Shown: positions 23,680 to 34,635, counted from the stretch's first letter. The stretch: DNA of 64,000 nucleotides from Rhyacophila brunnea (GCA_022495005.1 JAGYXB010000283.1:556067-620066); one strand, 5' to 3'. A program made the numbers and translations. The notes: generated by a model not told the origin, from the letters alone.

Positions 23680-25327
23680 TACTATCGTAATTTATAATTC
23701 AGTGCCACGTCAAGAAAATAGTTTAACTTGCAAAAATCCACAGGAAGTGACTTAGTAAGAAGTGAAAGTAACGAGAGGTTTTCGAGGAGAATCCTGCACC
23801 TTAATATCGAAAAACGTTTTTCAGTAAGGTTTATAATAATATCCATCTCAAAAACAACAATAATCGTTACCTACTAATATCCATTTACCTGAGTATTCCC
23901 AACGTTGAGTTAACTCGTTAAAGCATGTATGTCGCGTCAGGCCATGGGCGAGTTAACTCGTGCGTTCTTGTAATCATCATAAATTCTGAATAAACTTTTT
24001 GTGTATATTTACTAAACAATATTTATCATTTGAGTGTGAAAATATTCACGATAAACTCGAAAAACATGTTGATTTAGTAAGTTTTCACAAATATTTATCG
24101 TTTAGTTTCTATTCTAATTTTTTAGGGATTTATTTTATTGCAAAAATAGTGTCTAGTAAATCTAGTAAAAAATTGCTAGCAATAAAAAGATTAAATTGAC
24201 CACTCATCCGGAATTAGGCAGAAACCGGCTTCTGATTGGTTTTATAACCAGAAGTTTGCTGCAATTTAGCTAAGACTAATTTTATTTTGTATTTTCTGTT
24301 TTTGAACAAATTTGATTAGCTTTAAGAATTATCTAGATATAAATAAATGCCTGCTTATAAATGTCGAATTTAACGAATCAAATTTTTTGAGAAGATCACA
24401 CGGAACCCCAGTCAGCGATGGCTTCAGGTAAAAGAAAAAAAAATATCGATAAGTGGGAGGAAGCGTTGGTTATATATTTGTCGTCACTTGATGCTTACAT
24501 GAGAGTTGCAGGTAATAGGTTAATCGGACTCCGTCCAATTAGCAGACCGGAATGGCGCGCGGCTTAAATTCTAAATGATTTACATTCCTAAGTAACTAAA
24601 TACCCACTACATATACTGCAACAGTTTAAAAAAAATAATTAACACTTTTCTGCCCTTACTTGTTGATTATTGTATTCGCATTACACTACATAATATCTAG
24701 TCTTGACCATTAATAAATGATTATCCGTTCTTAGATTTTACAAGGATTGTTTTGATAGCATTCCTATATGCGTAGTAAATCTCATATGAATCGGTGAGTA
24801 TTTTATTAATTTTATAAGGAAACAGTTTCATAATGGTAAATTATACAAATCGGTAGTGTTTGGGCTTAACCTGATAACTGTTTTTTTTTGTAATTTTAAG
24901 TTAAGAGTAAAATTGGGTCACTATTGTATTATCTTTCATTTGGTAATAACGCGATATCTATATTTCATTTTAAATGCTCAAAACGCTATGGTTATAATCA
25001 ACGTTCCTTCTAATTTTTCTATTGTGTGTGCGGATCATCAACGCATTTGTGCAGGGTTGGTGTCATCCGGTGCGGTAAATTTAAACCCCCCCTTCCTCCA
25101 CAAACACACACATACAATTTATTTTTTAATGACTTTTTAATTAAGTTTAAAATTTAAGTCAAAGTCCGACAAATTCGAACGTTTAATATTCGGGAATATC
25201 TGTACTGACTGACAATGTTTCTTGCAAGTCGAAAGATGTCAAAGAAATGTAGAGGACCCGCACATAGTGGTCATTGCTAAACACTAAAATACGTATCTTT
25301 TTTCATATACTTTGGCATGCGATAGAA
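23680..25327. other. No recognised gene; possible small exon at 24.4 kb
   Basis: Mostly AT-rich. At 24,418 an ATG in a strong context (GCGATGG) opens MASGKRKKNIDKWEEALVIY and continues to about 24,510, where GCAG/GTAATA could be a splice donor; read through, it stops at about 24,567. No homology claimed. The rest holds nothing I can support. Confidence 0.3.
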
Positions 25328-25335
25328 CGGGACGG

Positions 25336-25917
25336 TAGTAGCGAAGGGTGGAGGTAGGCTGTCAAGATACGCCATAAATAGTGCAAATGAATCTTAGTCA
25401 GCCATACTTATTTGTTTTCATTAAACTAAGAATACAATTTACAGTGATGTTGGTTAGTTTTTCAAAATAAATTAAACCCTGCCTAATCAAACCATAACAG
25501 TTTTGGTATATTTTGGGCTATACGACAACATTGTGCACACTTTTTTACTCATACTTATTTGTTTTCGTTAGATTAAAAAGACATATTACACATACTGTTG
25601 CTTCAATTTTTTAATTCATTAAGCCCTGCCTAAATCAGACTAGAAGAGATAAAGAAATATTATTCTTTCTATAAAATTTACAAAGTTATGTATGATTTAA
25701 TTGCATACTTTTAGTTATTTTATAGATAAACAAGTATTATCTGACTGTTATCTATTATGGCTTGGTTTCGCAGGGTTTCATTGAATTTTAAAAACTAAGT
25801 AACACCATCTGTAAATTGTAGTTATATTTCAATGAAAACAAATACGTATGACTGACAAAGTTTAATGTGCACTATTTATTGCAGATATTAACAGCCTACC
25901 CCCACCCTACGCCACTG
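25336..25917. mobile_element. hAT-like MITE, family D copy 2, with perfect 8-bp TSD
   Basis: Left end TAGTAGCGAAGGGTGGAGG (first base mutated from C), right end ...CCCACCCTACGCCACTG. CGGGACGG flanks both sides exactly (25,328-25,335 and 25,918-25,925). This TSD sets the family D boundaries and supports hAT-superfamily membership. No transposase. Confidence 0.88.
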
Positions 25918-26126
25918 CGGGACGGATATGGTGATCCCTTCTCTAAACTTTCTTTTACAATATTTTTGTGTGAAAACTGTGCGGGGGATGAAAACATGTG
26001 TGCGGACATATTTTGGTAGAAAGACACACCTTAGAGGAAAAATTGGTTATAATAATATGATATGTGAACAAACACAGCGGTTTGTTTAATCAAAACATGA
26101 CCAATGACCTTATAGTTTGAACACTG

Positions 26127-26573
26127 ATGAGTGAAATTATTTTTCTAATTAGTGGAATAATTGACAATCATATTATTATCGTAGGTATTCTTCTTCAGCT
26201 ATTTTTTTTTTTTAAATATTTTCTCAATTTAGATAAAAAAAAAAATGAACCGAGATTTATGTGGGAAATTCAAAGATTAAAATTGCCTTACTGTAAATTC
26301 AACATTTTACAGTTAACGGGTTATGCCCAAACAATACCGAAACGTATATTTAATCGTAAACACGCAGTCTACAAAAACATTGAAAATAATATTTCAAAGC
26401 TCGAGTCAGCCAACGCTGAATATCTTTTGATCTGTGCAGACTTGTTAGTCGACCGGAACAGTGGGGGATATGTTCTGTCGATACAATATAATGTGTCTCT
26501 CAACCTAAAGCCAGTACGTGAAATACTGCATATGACTTCGGTATTTGAATACCGCGAAAGCCTTATCCCATAG
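26127..26573 (+). CDS. Unassigned 148-codon open frame, doubtful
   Basis: Opens with ATG; the first 30 residues are hydrophobic, followed by a K-rich stretch, then a mixed segment (ICADLLVDRNSGGYVLSIQ). It is longer than most chance frames in this AT-rich window, and its second half has less skewed composition. No domain recognised and no second copy here. It could be a chance frame, an exon or a mobile-element fragment. A 70-codon antisense frame overlaps it. Confidence 0.2.
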   Translation: MSEIIFLISGIIDNHIIIVGILLQLFFFFKYFLNLDKKKNEPRFMWEIQRLKLPYCKFNILQLTGYAQTIPKRIFNRKHAVYKNIENNISKLESANAEYLLICADLLVDRNSGGYVLSIQYNVSLNLKPVREILHMTSVFEYRESLIP

Positions 26574-26927
26574 GAAATCAACTGGGAAGCATTTTAGAGA
26601 TTGAGAATTTGCAATACTTTTCAGTCGCAAAAACTTCGAACAAGTTTGATACTATATATAGAAAAAAGATATAACTTGATAGACAGTATGAACATGCAGG
26701 CTTAAAATAAAAGAGAATTTTATGTACCTACTTACTGACTTTCAATTCTGGTAACCTTTTCAATCGATTTCACAAAATTTTTACTTATATTATTATGGTT
26801 ATAATATATTCGATACCAAATGGTCCGTCTTCTACCGTTAAATTCACAATATACTTTCATCATTTTTGTACTGGTTCCAAAACTAATGTAGGTAGTAATT
26901 CTGTGGTTGCACGGTAAAAGTTTTTAA

Positions 26928-27690
26928 GGCTAAGTTCAACTGGGGCACGGTCTAAAACGATCGTGACTACGCGACGCAAAGATTGTGCAAACGACGCGTG
27001 CAGAAAAAAACATAATTTGTCATAAAAATCCAACATGCGTCCATTTAATGTTATGTTTATTATTATATTAGTAATAATAATAATATATTCATTGACATGT
27101 TTTCTTTTTCAAGTAAATGGGTAACGTTTTTTAGTCATCTTTACACGATTTAAGATTTAATTCCCCCGTTGCCATCACAAAACAAATTGACATGTTCACA
27201 GCTCGACTTTCGCTCTCCGATTACCAGCGAGTCCGAAATTTCGGGTCTAGGACGATTTGGCACCGGGACAACTGGACGCCACGGAATAAATAGACGTTTG
27301 GTACTTATAGGTACTTTAAAAAATATATTTAATATTATTATTTATATTATGATTAAATATTTGGTGAGAATGTAAATATGTCGACGTTAATAATGATTTA
27401 ATCATGCATATTATGTTTCCAACATTGTTCCAACGAAAAAAGAGTTTTATTTTATATAAAGCCTAGGCATGGTAATTCTCAATCCGCAATAAAGAATACA
27501 TTATGTTAAGAGTAAAATGGATTAAAACTACTAAGTAGTAGATAGAAACTGATTAAAATACCTTGTCTACGCTCTGTATATGTGTCTACGACAGTACGGC
27601 ATCCAATTGTCCGGAGTCCTGTCGTCCCATTCCCGAAATTTCGTCGCACCTATAGTTGAAAATTATTTGCCGTTTCACTGAAGTATGCTC
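26928..27690. mobile_element. TTAA-flanked MITE, family H copy 1, hosting element I
   Basis: TTAA at 26,924-26,927 and 27,691-27,694 flank inverted ends GGCTAAGTTCAACTGGGGC and ...GCCGTTTCACTGAAGTATGC. The body matches copies at 28.4 and 48.3 kb (ACACGATTTA, TTATGTTTATT, TTTGTCATAAAAATC). A TTAA target suggests piggyBac- or Kolobok-like mobilisation. It is split by element I at 27,243-27,634. Confidence 0.75.
27243..27634. mobile_element. TIR element I, copy 1, with perfect 8-bp TSD, nested in H
   Basis: GAAATTTC flanks both ends (27,235-27,242 and 27,635-27,642), and the uninterrupted H copy at 28.7 kb has GAAATTTC once. Inverted ends of about 40 bp: GGGTCTAGGACGATTTGGCA... and ...TCCTGTCGTCCCATTCCC. 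The superfamily is open; an 8-bp TSD fits hAT, P or Merlin. A second copy is at 47,558-47,940. Confidence 0.82.
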
Positions 27691-27785
27691 TTAATAATTA
27701 ATCGCGTTTTTACTAAATGAAGATTTTAATGTGAATGTGTGTAAATAATTGTGCATCTTTTTTGTGTATCATCAATGACATTAAT

Positions 27786-28025
27786 ATGGACGAAGCATCT
27801 GGAAAATAAAATGACACTCACTTTGTGTCGGGTCTGCCGGATGGCGAAATTCATATTTTAATATCGGTATCCTACGCTCAAATGAACATTCTGCTTGCAA
27901 GCGGTCTGGCGACACCGCTGGGTCTGCCCATACAATCTACAACGTCTAATCTCCGAGAAGTCGTAAGTAACCTAGAATCTGTTTCTAACGAAATGAGTAA
28001 TGACACTAATACGCCATTACAATAA
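27786..28025 (+). CDS. Unassigned open stretch with one internal stop, doubtful
   Basis: From ATG 27,786: MDEASGK, a TAA, then 72 further open codons beginning NDTHFVSGLPDGEIH. Composition is more balanced than the surroundings. No family recognised. Possibly a decayed exon. Just downstream (28,066-28,157) a second open stretch, MEMDTSYGHVTS..., runs to a possible donor GTGAGT at 28,158. Confidence 0.2.
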
Positions 28026-28229
28026 AGGTTATATTACTATAAATTCTCAAAGCTTGTATCGCATAATGGAAATGGATACGTCATATGGTCACGTGACGTC
28101 TACCTATACATCTGTGAATGACTTTCATGCACAATTTCTCGTGCGCGCCGATATGAAGTGAGTTTTATGCAAGAAAAATAAATAGATATTTTAATTTGTA
28201 TAAATAGCTTAAATTGAGATAATCGTTTT

Positions 28230-28405
28230 TAACTAAGTAAAATTACTTATTTAAAACATTGAATATAACAAAATACCAAAAATTTAATTATACATAAATG
28301 ATTTAAACGAAATAAAAATATTCACCAAATTAACTTCTAAGCATGAGTATTTTGAAAACTGTCATTTATTTCAAAACTGATTATCTCAGCTCCACAAAAA
28401 TTGAC
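28230..28405 (+). repeat. Repeat Y, copy 3, left part
   Basis: Matches 13.54-14.06 kb (AACATTGAATATAACAAAAT and CTGATTATCTCAGCT blocks). The right part resumes after element H at 28,766 with TTAAGCAACTTTACTCCGAA. Confidence 0.55.
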
Positions 28406-28765
28406 TATACTTCAGTTGAGGCATGGTATAAAAAGATCGTGGTTAGGCGATGAGCGGATTGTGCAAATGACGTGTGCCGAACGAAATAAAATTTGTCATA
28501 AAAATCCAACATGCGTCCATTTAATATTATGTTTATTGTTATATTACTAATAATAATAGTGTATTCATTGACATGTTTTGTTTTTTAAGTACATACGTAA
28601 AGTTTTTAGTCATCTTTACACGATTTAGAAATATTTTCATCCGACGCCATGACAAAACAAATCGACATGCGGACACCTCGACCATCGGTCTCCGATTGGC
28701 GACAAATGAGAAATTTCGTCGCACCTACAGTTGAAAATTATTTGCAGTTTCACTGAAGTACGCTC
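28406..28765. mobile_element. TTAA-type MITE, family H copy 2, nested in repeat Y
   Basis: TACTTCAGTTGAGGCATGG on the left and CACTGAAGTACGCTC then TTAA on the right. The repeat Y target reads GACTTAAGCAC when empty (14,059 region), so insertion was at TTAA. The left TTAA copy is degraded to TATA. Confidence 0.7.
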
Positions 28766-28934
28766 TTAAGCAACTTTACTCCGAAAATACAGAATTTTCA
28801 TTCGTTTTTAATCTTTAAAATTATACTCATTTTAGCGTATCTGGCGTGAAGTTAAAGTAATCATTATCTTTCACTACTGGATAGAGGCTTTCCTTAGCTC
28901 TCTCCACTGTTATATTAGGTCCCTAGTTCTTCAC

Positions 28935-29412
28935 GGTTACATGTAAGTTGTACGTATGCAGTTCATCGTGGGTCACTTATTCGAGCGCCGCAGTACGTGA
29001 AACATTAGTTGGTATAACATTTTATCAAATGACGAGTTCTTCGTTGAACATTACACCGTGAAATTTAATACATTTGTACGTATCTTACAAAATGCGGCGA
29101 TAGTTTGCAAATAGTACTGTTCCAATTAGATTAAACCTAACCTAACCTAGTAAAGATATCTCATAAAATTTGCCACATACTAATTTTACATACGTACAAA
29201 TATACTCCACAAATATACTCCACCCTAACCTAACCTAACCTAGTAAAGATATCACCACATGTTGTAGCATATGTACAAATATACTCCACGGTGAAATGTT
29301 TAACGAAGAACTCATCATTTGATTAAATGTTACACGAACTCATGTGTCACGTACTGCGGCGCACGAATAAATGTCCTGCGGTGAACTGTTTACGTACAAA
29401 TTTCCGGATACG
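28935..29412. mobile_element. TIR element R, copy 1, with 9-bp TSD
   Basis: GTTCTTCAC flanks both sides (28,926-28,934 and 29,413-29,421), and the host RT-2 tail is collinear once the element is removed. Inverted arms exceed 100 bp and include CGCCGCAGTACGTGA and GAGTTCTTCGTT. The centre holds two CCTAACCTAACCTAG blocks each followed by TAAAGATATC. Superfamily not fixed (8-9-bp TSD). A second, more diverged copy is at 50.4 kb. Confidence 0.75.
29135..29253 (+). repeat. Two short CCTAA (insect telomere-like) runs inside element R
   Basis: ACCTAACCTAACCTAGTAAA at 29,135-29,160 and a slightly longer run at 29,223-29,253, both followed by TAAAGATATC. Three to four units only, within a transposon, so not a telomere. 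Confidence 0.7.
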
Positions 29413-29670
29413 GTTCTTCACTGCCACATATTCTAACGAACTGAGGGAGTTCGTCCCTGTAGTGGCTTAGTGCCTCTTGGGTACCATTGTATGACGGCAT
29501 TTGTCCAGTGGTTGTTCACAAACCGAGCTTGGCAACATCTATCACAATATCATGTATTATTAGTTGTCTCCCTATTATTGATTTTTATGGTTTTTTTTTT
29601 GCGTTATGCTCAACATACAACTTTCCACACTTTGTAGACGTAGAATCCCCGAGGATGACCAGTAAGCCGG

Positions 29671-30936
29671 CTCGCACATCAAAACTCGTCTCCGTTTGTA
29701 ACGTGTCAAATACGTCAATGTGACGTCATCGTTATTCACAAAACACACGATGCCAAATGAAGCTCCGCAGATTGGTCGAATGCGACTTTTTAGTTTGAAA
29801 AATAAAACAATCTAGTGCTGCTATCAACAAATGCATGCGTTTCGGGTTGCGCGTCGGAGATGCCAGAACGCAAACACACACATACGAATTGGTCATTCTT
29901 ATACCGGCTCACCGGTCGCCGCATCCAAATTAATGTATACACGTTTCGAGAGGTTACGCGCGACTGTCGCTCTTATATACTACTATAAGGTTCAATTTAT
30001 GGCTGTGTGGCAGACGAGGCTAGTTTAGATGTAAGAGCCCGCTAAGTCATGCTATGTACATAATTTCCAGAGGGCAAAAGGTGACATGGATGCAGAAATC
30101 AACTCGAAAGCCTCGGAAGCTGGATTTTACAGGGTGGTAATAGCTTTTGGAGTAAGCCAATATCTCCCAAGAGTTGTATTGAACTAAATAACGATGCTTT
30201 TCATTGAATGTATAACATAGTGATTATCTCCCCTCTATAGACTTATCGACTCCTTTCAGAGAAAAGCTTTCATAGAGATAAAGCTTAATAATTGTATGGT
30301 TATATGCAACTTCACGATACGTCGATTGTAATTATATGCGTATTAGCTTCGCAGACATGGAGCACTCTCCCGTTAATAATCTCATAATGCTTTGGCACTA
30401 GTGACGTCACATCGGATGTGTATTAATTGGCACTGCTGACGTCACATCGAATGTTTACTAATCTATCCGTGAGGGATAAATTTCTTGTCGCACGCACGTC
30501 GATAATTCAATCAGGACTCTACAAATGCATACATTATTAAAAGCATAGGTTCTCAAACTTTGTAAACTATAATATTCATAATTACTGTATTGCATCAATG
30601 ATACGAAGTAAAACGTAAGTAAAAAGTGAATCATATCTTAAATTGCGCATATTATTATGAGCTTCCACAGAGTAGAATTTGTAATTTATTCAACAAAAAA
30701 TATTTTTTATTAATTATTTCTTTTATTCAACGAATAATTCACAAGATTTAAGAATGTACCATTCTAATTATTGAATATATCTATTCATATAATTATTGAA
30801 ATTATTATTAATTATTGAATATAATTATTGAAAATATAGCCAATAGAAAAAATCAATCAAACCGTAACTCAATTTAAAGATTGCTTATGAGTAGGTAGGA
30901 TAATATGTATATTATATATGATAATATATCGTCACT
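29671..30936. other. No recognised gene
   Basis: Contains a paired CRE-like motif (listed separately) and short chance frames such as 29,831-30,028. Confidence 0.35.
30391..30460 (+). promoter_or_regulatory. Tandem pair of TGACGTCA palindromes in a 35-bp duplication
   Basis: Two units of TTGGCACT(A/G)...TGACGTCACATCG(G/A)ATGT, with TGACGTCA at 30,402-30,409 and 30,437-30,444. TGACGTCA is the CREB/ATF consensus. Function is inferred only from the motif; no adjacent gene is known. Confidence 0.4.
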
Positions 30937-31150
30937 GTTCTGGCAGAAGACACTAATTCGAAAAAATTACATATTGAGTTAGTTATACCAAAATGTTCCT
31001 TATTTCAAACTTTACCGTCTGGAAAAACACACTAATTTTTATAAAATATACATTTACTTAAAAACAGTTTTGTGCAAACGCACTAAATGAAAAATTACGA
31101 AATGTTGCTTGGAAGTAACAACTAATTGAGTTAGTGTTTTCTGCCAGAAC
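30937..31150. mobile_element. TIR MITE, family O copy 1
   Basis: GTTCTGGCAGAAGACACTAATT on the left is mirrored by TTAGTGTTTTCTGCCAGAAC on the right. 214 bp, no coding. Copy 2 is at 33,597-33,838. Confidence 0.78.
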
Positions 31151-31299
31151 CATTTTTGCTTTTCACCTTATACTGGCAAGCGACTTAGTGTCTATATTCT
31201 CTACATTCTACAACAATATGATCTGAGAGATTGAAAGAGCCTGATTAGCAATTATAAATATTGCTTTTAATCATCATACTCCTTTTATTTATTCATTTA

Positions 31300-32384
31300 T
31301 TATTTTATAAGCAAAATCGACAACAAGCCACTGATGTATAAAATACATTAAAAAGATTATTTACATGTAGTCCAGGTGCGTTACCTAACAACCCGTATAC
31401 ATAATCAGAGAGACATAATTTCTTCTGTGATTTGTTTACTTGAGATGATAGTATACACGAAAGGTTATGGTACCAGGTCGGGAAGTGGTCGTGACTTCCA
31501 ATCCTCACCTCCGTAACTTGGTACTTGATGAGAATCTCGCGCGTACATCGGATTCGTCGGAACCATATAAAGTTTGTTTTGTAATTTGTCTACCCGAGAC
31601 GATAGTATACACAAAAATATATAGCACCATGCCAAGGAGTCGATGTGGCTCTCACTCCTCACATCCTCGATGGGCACAGCAAGCGCACCTCTGATTCACC
31701 TGTACAATATGATATAGGTACCTACACGGCCTATTTTGTAATTCGTCTACCTAAGACGATAGCAAGTAATACACGAAAAGTCACGGTAGCAGCATCGGAA
31801 GCAGTTGTGAATCCAACTCCTCACTACTTAACTTGGAAATATAATTACACTGTGTGAGCATCTTAGTTTCGTATGTATATGAGAGACGCAGTTTGACTTT
31901 GTATATTATTTAACGCTGGCCATTGTCAAGAATATAGGCATGGTGCCATTGTATCCAGCCAGTGTATTGGTTACTTTGGTGTTAGCATCATTCTTCTTCT
32001 TCATAGTAGGAACCTCATGGCCGAAGGTCGTGACTCGTATGAGCTCCACCCCTCTGTATACCGAACTTCGTGTTCGAATTAACTACGAATTCAATATGTG
32101 CTTCTACTAACAAAGCTCACGTGACTCTTCTAAGATGAAAGACGCAGTTGCTTCATTTGTGATATATCTACCCGTGGCAATAGGAAACCAGGTCATGTTT
32201 CCAGTCATAGAAGTGGTCATGCCTTTCACGAATCACCACCTAACTTGACTACATGCACATGGTTAATTTTCTATTAAGCCACTGTTGAAACACTTTTTCG
32301 TTTATGATTATGAGAGATGCAATTTATTTTATGATTCGTCTGCAAGAGCCATATGCAGTAACTCAATTGATATTTTTTGGGAAT
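31300..32384 (+). repeat. Highly diverged tandem array, about six units
   Basis: A segment reading (G)AGAGACGCA(G/A)TTT...TGTGATTCGTCTACCCGAGACGATAG recurs near 31,409, 31,562, 31,724, 31,881, 32,132 and 32,311. It is followed in most units by a GTGGTCGTGA...CTCCTCAC segment. Spacing is about 150-180 bp with one longer step near 250. Units are strongly diverged and no unit is clearly coding. Best described as an old satellite-like array. Confidence 0.6.
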
Positions 32385-32846
32385 TAGTTTATAATAAGTA
32401 TCTTTAGAATCATCTTCAAATGTGTTAATCTTGCCGATTTTTTGAATAATAAAATGCCATATTCTTGTCAAATTTGGGATCACAGATTATCAATATAATT
32501 TTTTATCGTGAATATTTTACAAAAATTATCTCGTAATAAATTATACTAATGGTTTTATAAATGCGTTTAAAAATTAATAAATGTAAAAGATCGTAACACC
32601 ACTGCACAGTTATGTACCGAAATATGACTATATTCTAAAACATTAAAGCGAGAGGTTTAAAAGAATACTATTTTATGTAACAAAAATACTTTATGCAGTC
32701 ATCAAATGTTTAAAATAACTATAAAGGATAATAACGCTTCAAAATTATATAAATAGATTATCTACAACGTTTAAGGAGTGTCCAGGATCATGGTTTGAAA
32801 ATACAGTAAAAACTTAATTTTGACCTTCGACGAGCATGTCCCCCCT
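32385..32846. mobile_element. Family C MITE, copy 3 (one half)
   Basis: Right-hand part only, ending GACGAGCATGTCCCCCC. Collinear with the right half of the copy at 56.7-57.58 kb, including CACCACTGCACA and ACTTTATGCAGTCATCAAAT. Confidence 0.75.
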
Positions 32847-32849
32847 TAA

Positions 32850-33300
32850 GCGCAAAATGTTAAACCATTGTGTGCTTCCCGTAATCACAAGTGAGTGTTA
32901 AACATGGACCCTAAGTAAAGGAGAGACCCAGAAACTTATAGTAGCACATCGTGGTATAGAGAGGTGCATGTTGGGCATAACGCGAAATGACAAAAAGCGG
33001 AATGATTGTATAAGAAAACAGACAAGGGTTTGCGATGTAATAGTGTTCTCTAAAAACCACAAATCGAAATGGGCTGGATACATAGCTCGAAAAAGGGACA
33101 ACCGATCGACAAATATAGTCATCCAGTGCTACCCAAGAGGTACAAAACGTCCGCAAAATAGACCTAGAGACCGCTTGATCGATGAAATGGTTAAGTACTG
33201 CGAAAGTACGTGGCAATGCAACGCACAGGACCGAAAGAAGTGGAATCAGCTTGGAGAGGGCTTCATCCAGCAGTGTATTGATTCAGACTGACGATGATGA
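32850..33300 (+). pseudogene. RT-2 non-LTR ORF2 tail, copy at 33 kb
   Basis: An open 107-codon stretch (32,968-33,291) reads MLGITRNDKKRNDCIRKQTR, SKWAGYIARKRDNRSTNIVI, RGTKRPQNRPRDR and a CNAQDRKKWNQLGEGFIQQC end. This is the conserved tail after the RT domain of an arthropod non-LTR element, ending in a (TGA)n-like run (GACGATGATGA). Upstream sequence back to about 32,850 is in other frames. The 5' part is missing. It abuts the family C half-element. Confidence 0.8.
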
Positions 33301-33596
33301 CTCTAACGATGCTACTTTTCCACCAATTATAGTTACTCTGCAATTCCCTTTATTAATATGTCTTCTACTTGTCATTATTTACACATGTACCTACTTATAA
33401 TCTCTACGCTCTATAAGAATATACTATTGCAGTATGTATCTATCTCATTTTTTTATAAAAATACCTAGATAATTTTACGTACTAAAATTTTTCCTTAAAA
33501 CTATGACAATGGCTTTAGAATATTCTGCATTTTTCTCCTGGCAGAAAACACTAAATAACACTTAGTGTAATCAGTACCGCTGAAAAGACAAAATGT
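33301..33596. other. No recognised feature
   Basis: Contains one extra family O end-like fragment near 33,537 (CCTGGCAGAAAACACTAA). Confidence 0.4.
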
Positions 33597-33838
33597 GTTC
33601 TGGCAAAAAACACTAATTCGTTTTTTTATAAACAAATAAGAAAATAAACATAAAAAAAGAAAAATTTACTTTATTGTTTACTTTAACCTTCTTAATAAAT
33701 AAACAGTCTTTATTTTAAAGTCATAATTTTTACGATTACTTAATAAACTCACATGATAGACCATTTCAAACATTTTAAAAACTTCAAAGTCAAATTACTC
33801 GAAACTAGTATTCTCCAGTTAGTGTGTTCTGCCAGAAC
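33597..33838. mobile_element. TIR MITE, family O copy 2
   Basis: GTTCTGGCAAAAAACACTAATT and ...TTAGTGTGTTCTGCCAGAAC. 242 bp with an AT-rich interior. Confidence 0.75.
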
Positions 33839-33869
33839 AGAGACGATATATAACATAGGAATAGTAAGA

Positions 33870-33995
33870 TAAAACCAATAGTTAAAACTTGTCGTAATTA
33901 AGCATGGCAGTCGTAGCATAGTGGTTATGCACAGGGAGCGAAACCCAAGAGACGTAGCTTCGATTCCTGCCGGGTGTGTAGAGGTGAGTATAGGC
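33870..33995 (+). repeat. SINE family X, 5' head
   Basis: ACCAATAGTTAAAACTTGTC leads into an A box (GTAGCATAGTGGTTATGC) and a B-box-like CTTCGATTCC. The same lead sequence precedes the tRNA-like heads at 48.78 kb (plus) and 46.8 kb (minus). Acceptor stems do not pair. Confidence 0.65.
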
Positions 33996-34018
33996 TTTAT
34001 TTTAGTGTTTTCAGAATT

Positions 34019-34266
34019 GTGTCGCTAGATTTCAAAATCAGACAAGTCCACCTTTAGGTATTTTTGACTTTTTTGTGAATTGCTGAATAACTACTACTTT
34101 CTAACATTTCTGCATTATCGGAATGTGGAACTTATTAATTTTAAATATTCTGTACTCGAAATAATATAAACGTTCACCCTTGTGACTGTGTAGTTGAGAA
34201 AACAAAAAGCTGTTTTTCTCTTATTCATCTATTATGGACTTGGCTGATTTTGAAATCTAGCGACAC
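34019..34266. mobile_element. TIR MITE, family M copy 1, 4-bp TSD AATT
   Basis: GTGTCGCTAGATTTCAAAAT continuing to CAGACAAGTCCA is mirrored by TGGACTTGGCTG...ATCTAGCGACAC, giving 32-bp inverted ends. AATT flanks both sides (34,015-34,018 and 34,267-34,270). 248 bp. Copy 2 is at 40,995-41,240. Confidence 0.85.
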
Positions 34267-34635
34267 AATTATGTATGTTAAAAAATATTTGTTTTTACCA
34301 CAAATAAATATTTTAGTCGAGTAATTCAATATTGACCTTGTGCAGAGTGAGATTTTTTTAGTGCGCACGAATTAGATAGGTTGAATTCATGGTTCATTAT
34401 TGTTACTGATACTTTTTATTTTTCTGACTACTTTTACATGAAGCTTATTGCATCGTTTTCTCTCTCTCGGCGTTGCATAAAATACGTCATATTTTCCGTC
34501 AAAACTACCGAAATTTACGCTTATATGGTAGATGATAGTATACGCTTATATCGACATACAGTATTATTACTAAAGCATTAAACCGTAACTAACGCGATAC
34601 TAGGCCTCTTAGAGCGTAAGTTCAAAAAACTAAGT

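Larger units (their letters stand above)
28840..29670 (-). pseudogene. RT-2 ORF2 tail, degraded and interrupted by element R
   Basis: Minus-strand relative of the tail at 54.7 kb: a GAAGAACTAGGGACC-side segment at 28.85-28.93 kb continues at 29.41 kb with CACATATTCTAACGAAC and a CCTCTTGGGTACCATTGTATG block (the YNGTQEAL peptide). Several frameshifts. It is split by element R copy 1. Confidence 0.6.

Noticed and set aside
29135..29253. Telomeric repeat or interstitial telomere
   Set aside because: Only three to four CCTAA units per block, both inside a transposon with a TSD.
31300..32384. CRISPR-like array
   Set aside because: Recurring segments are strongly diverged, spacing is irregular, and the window is eukaryotic.
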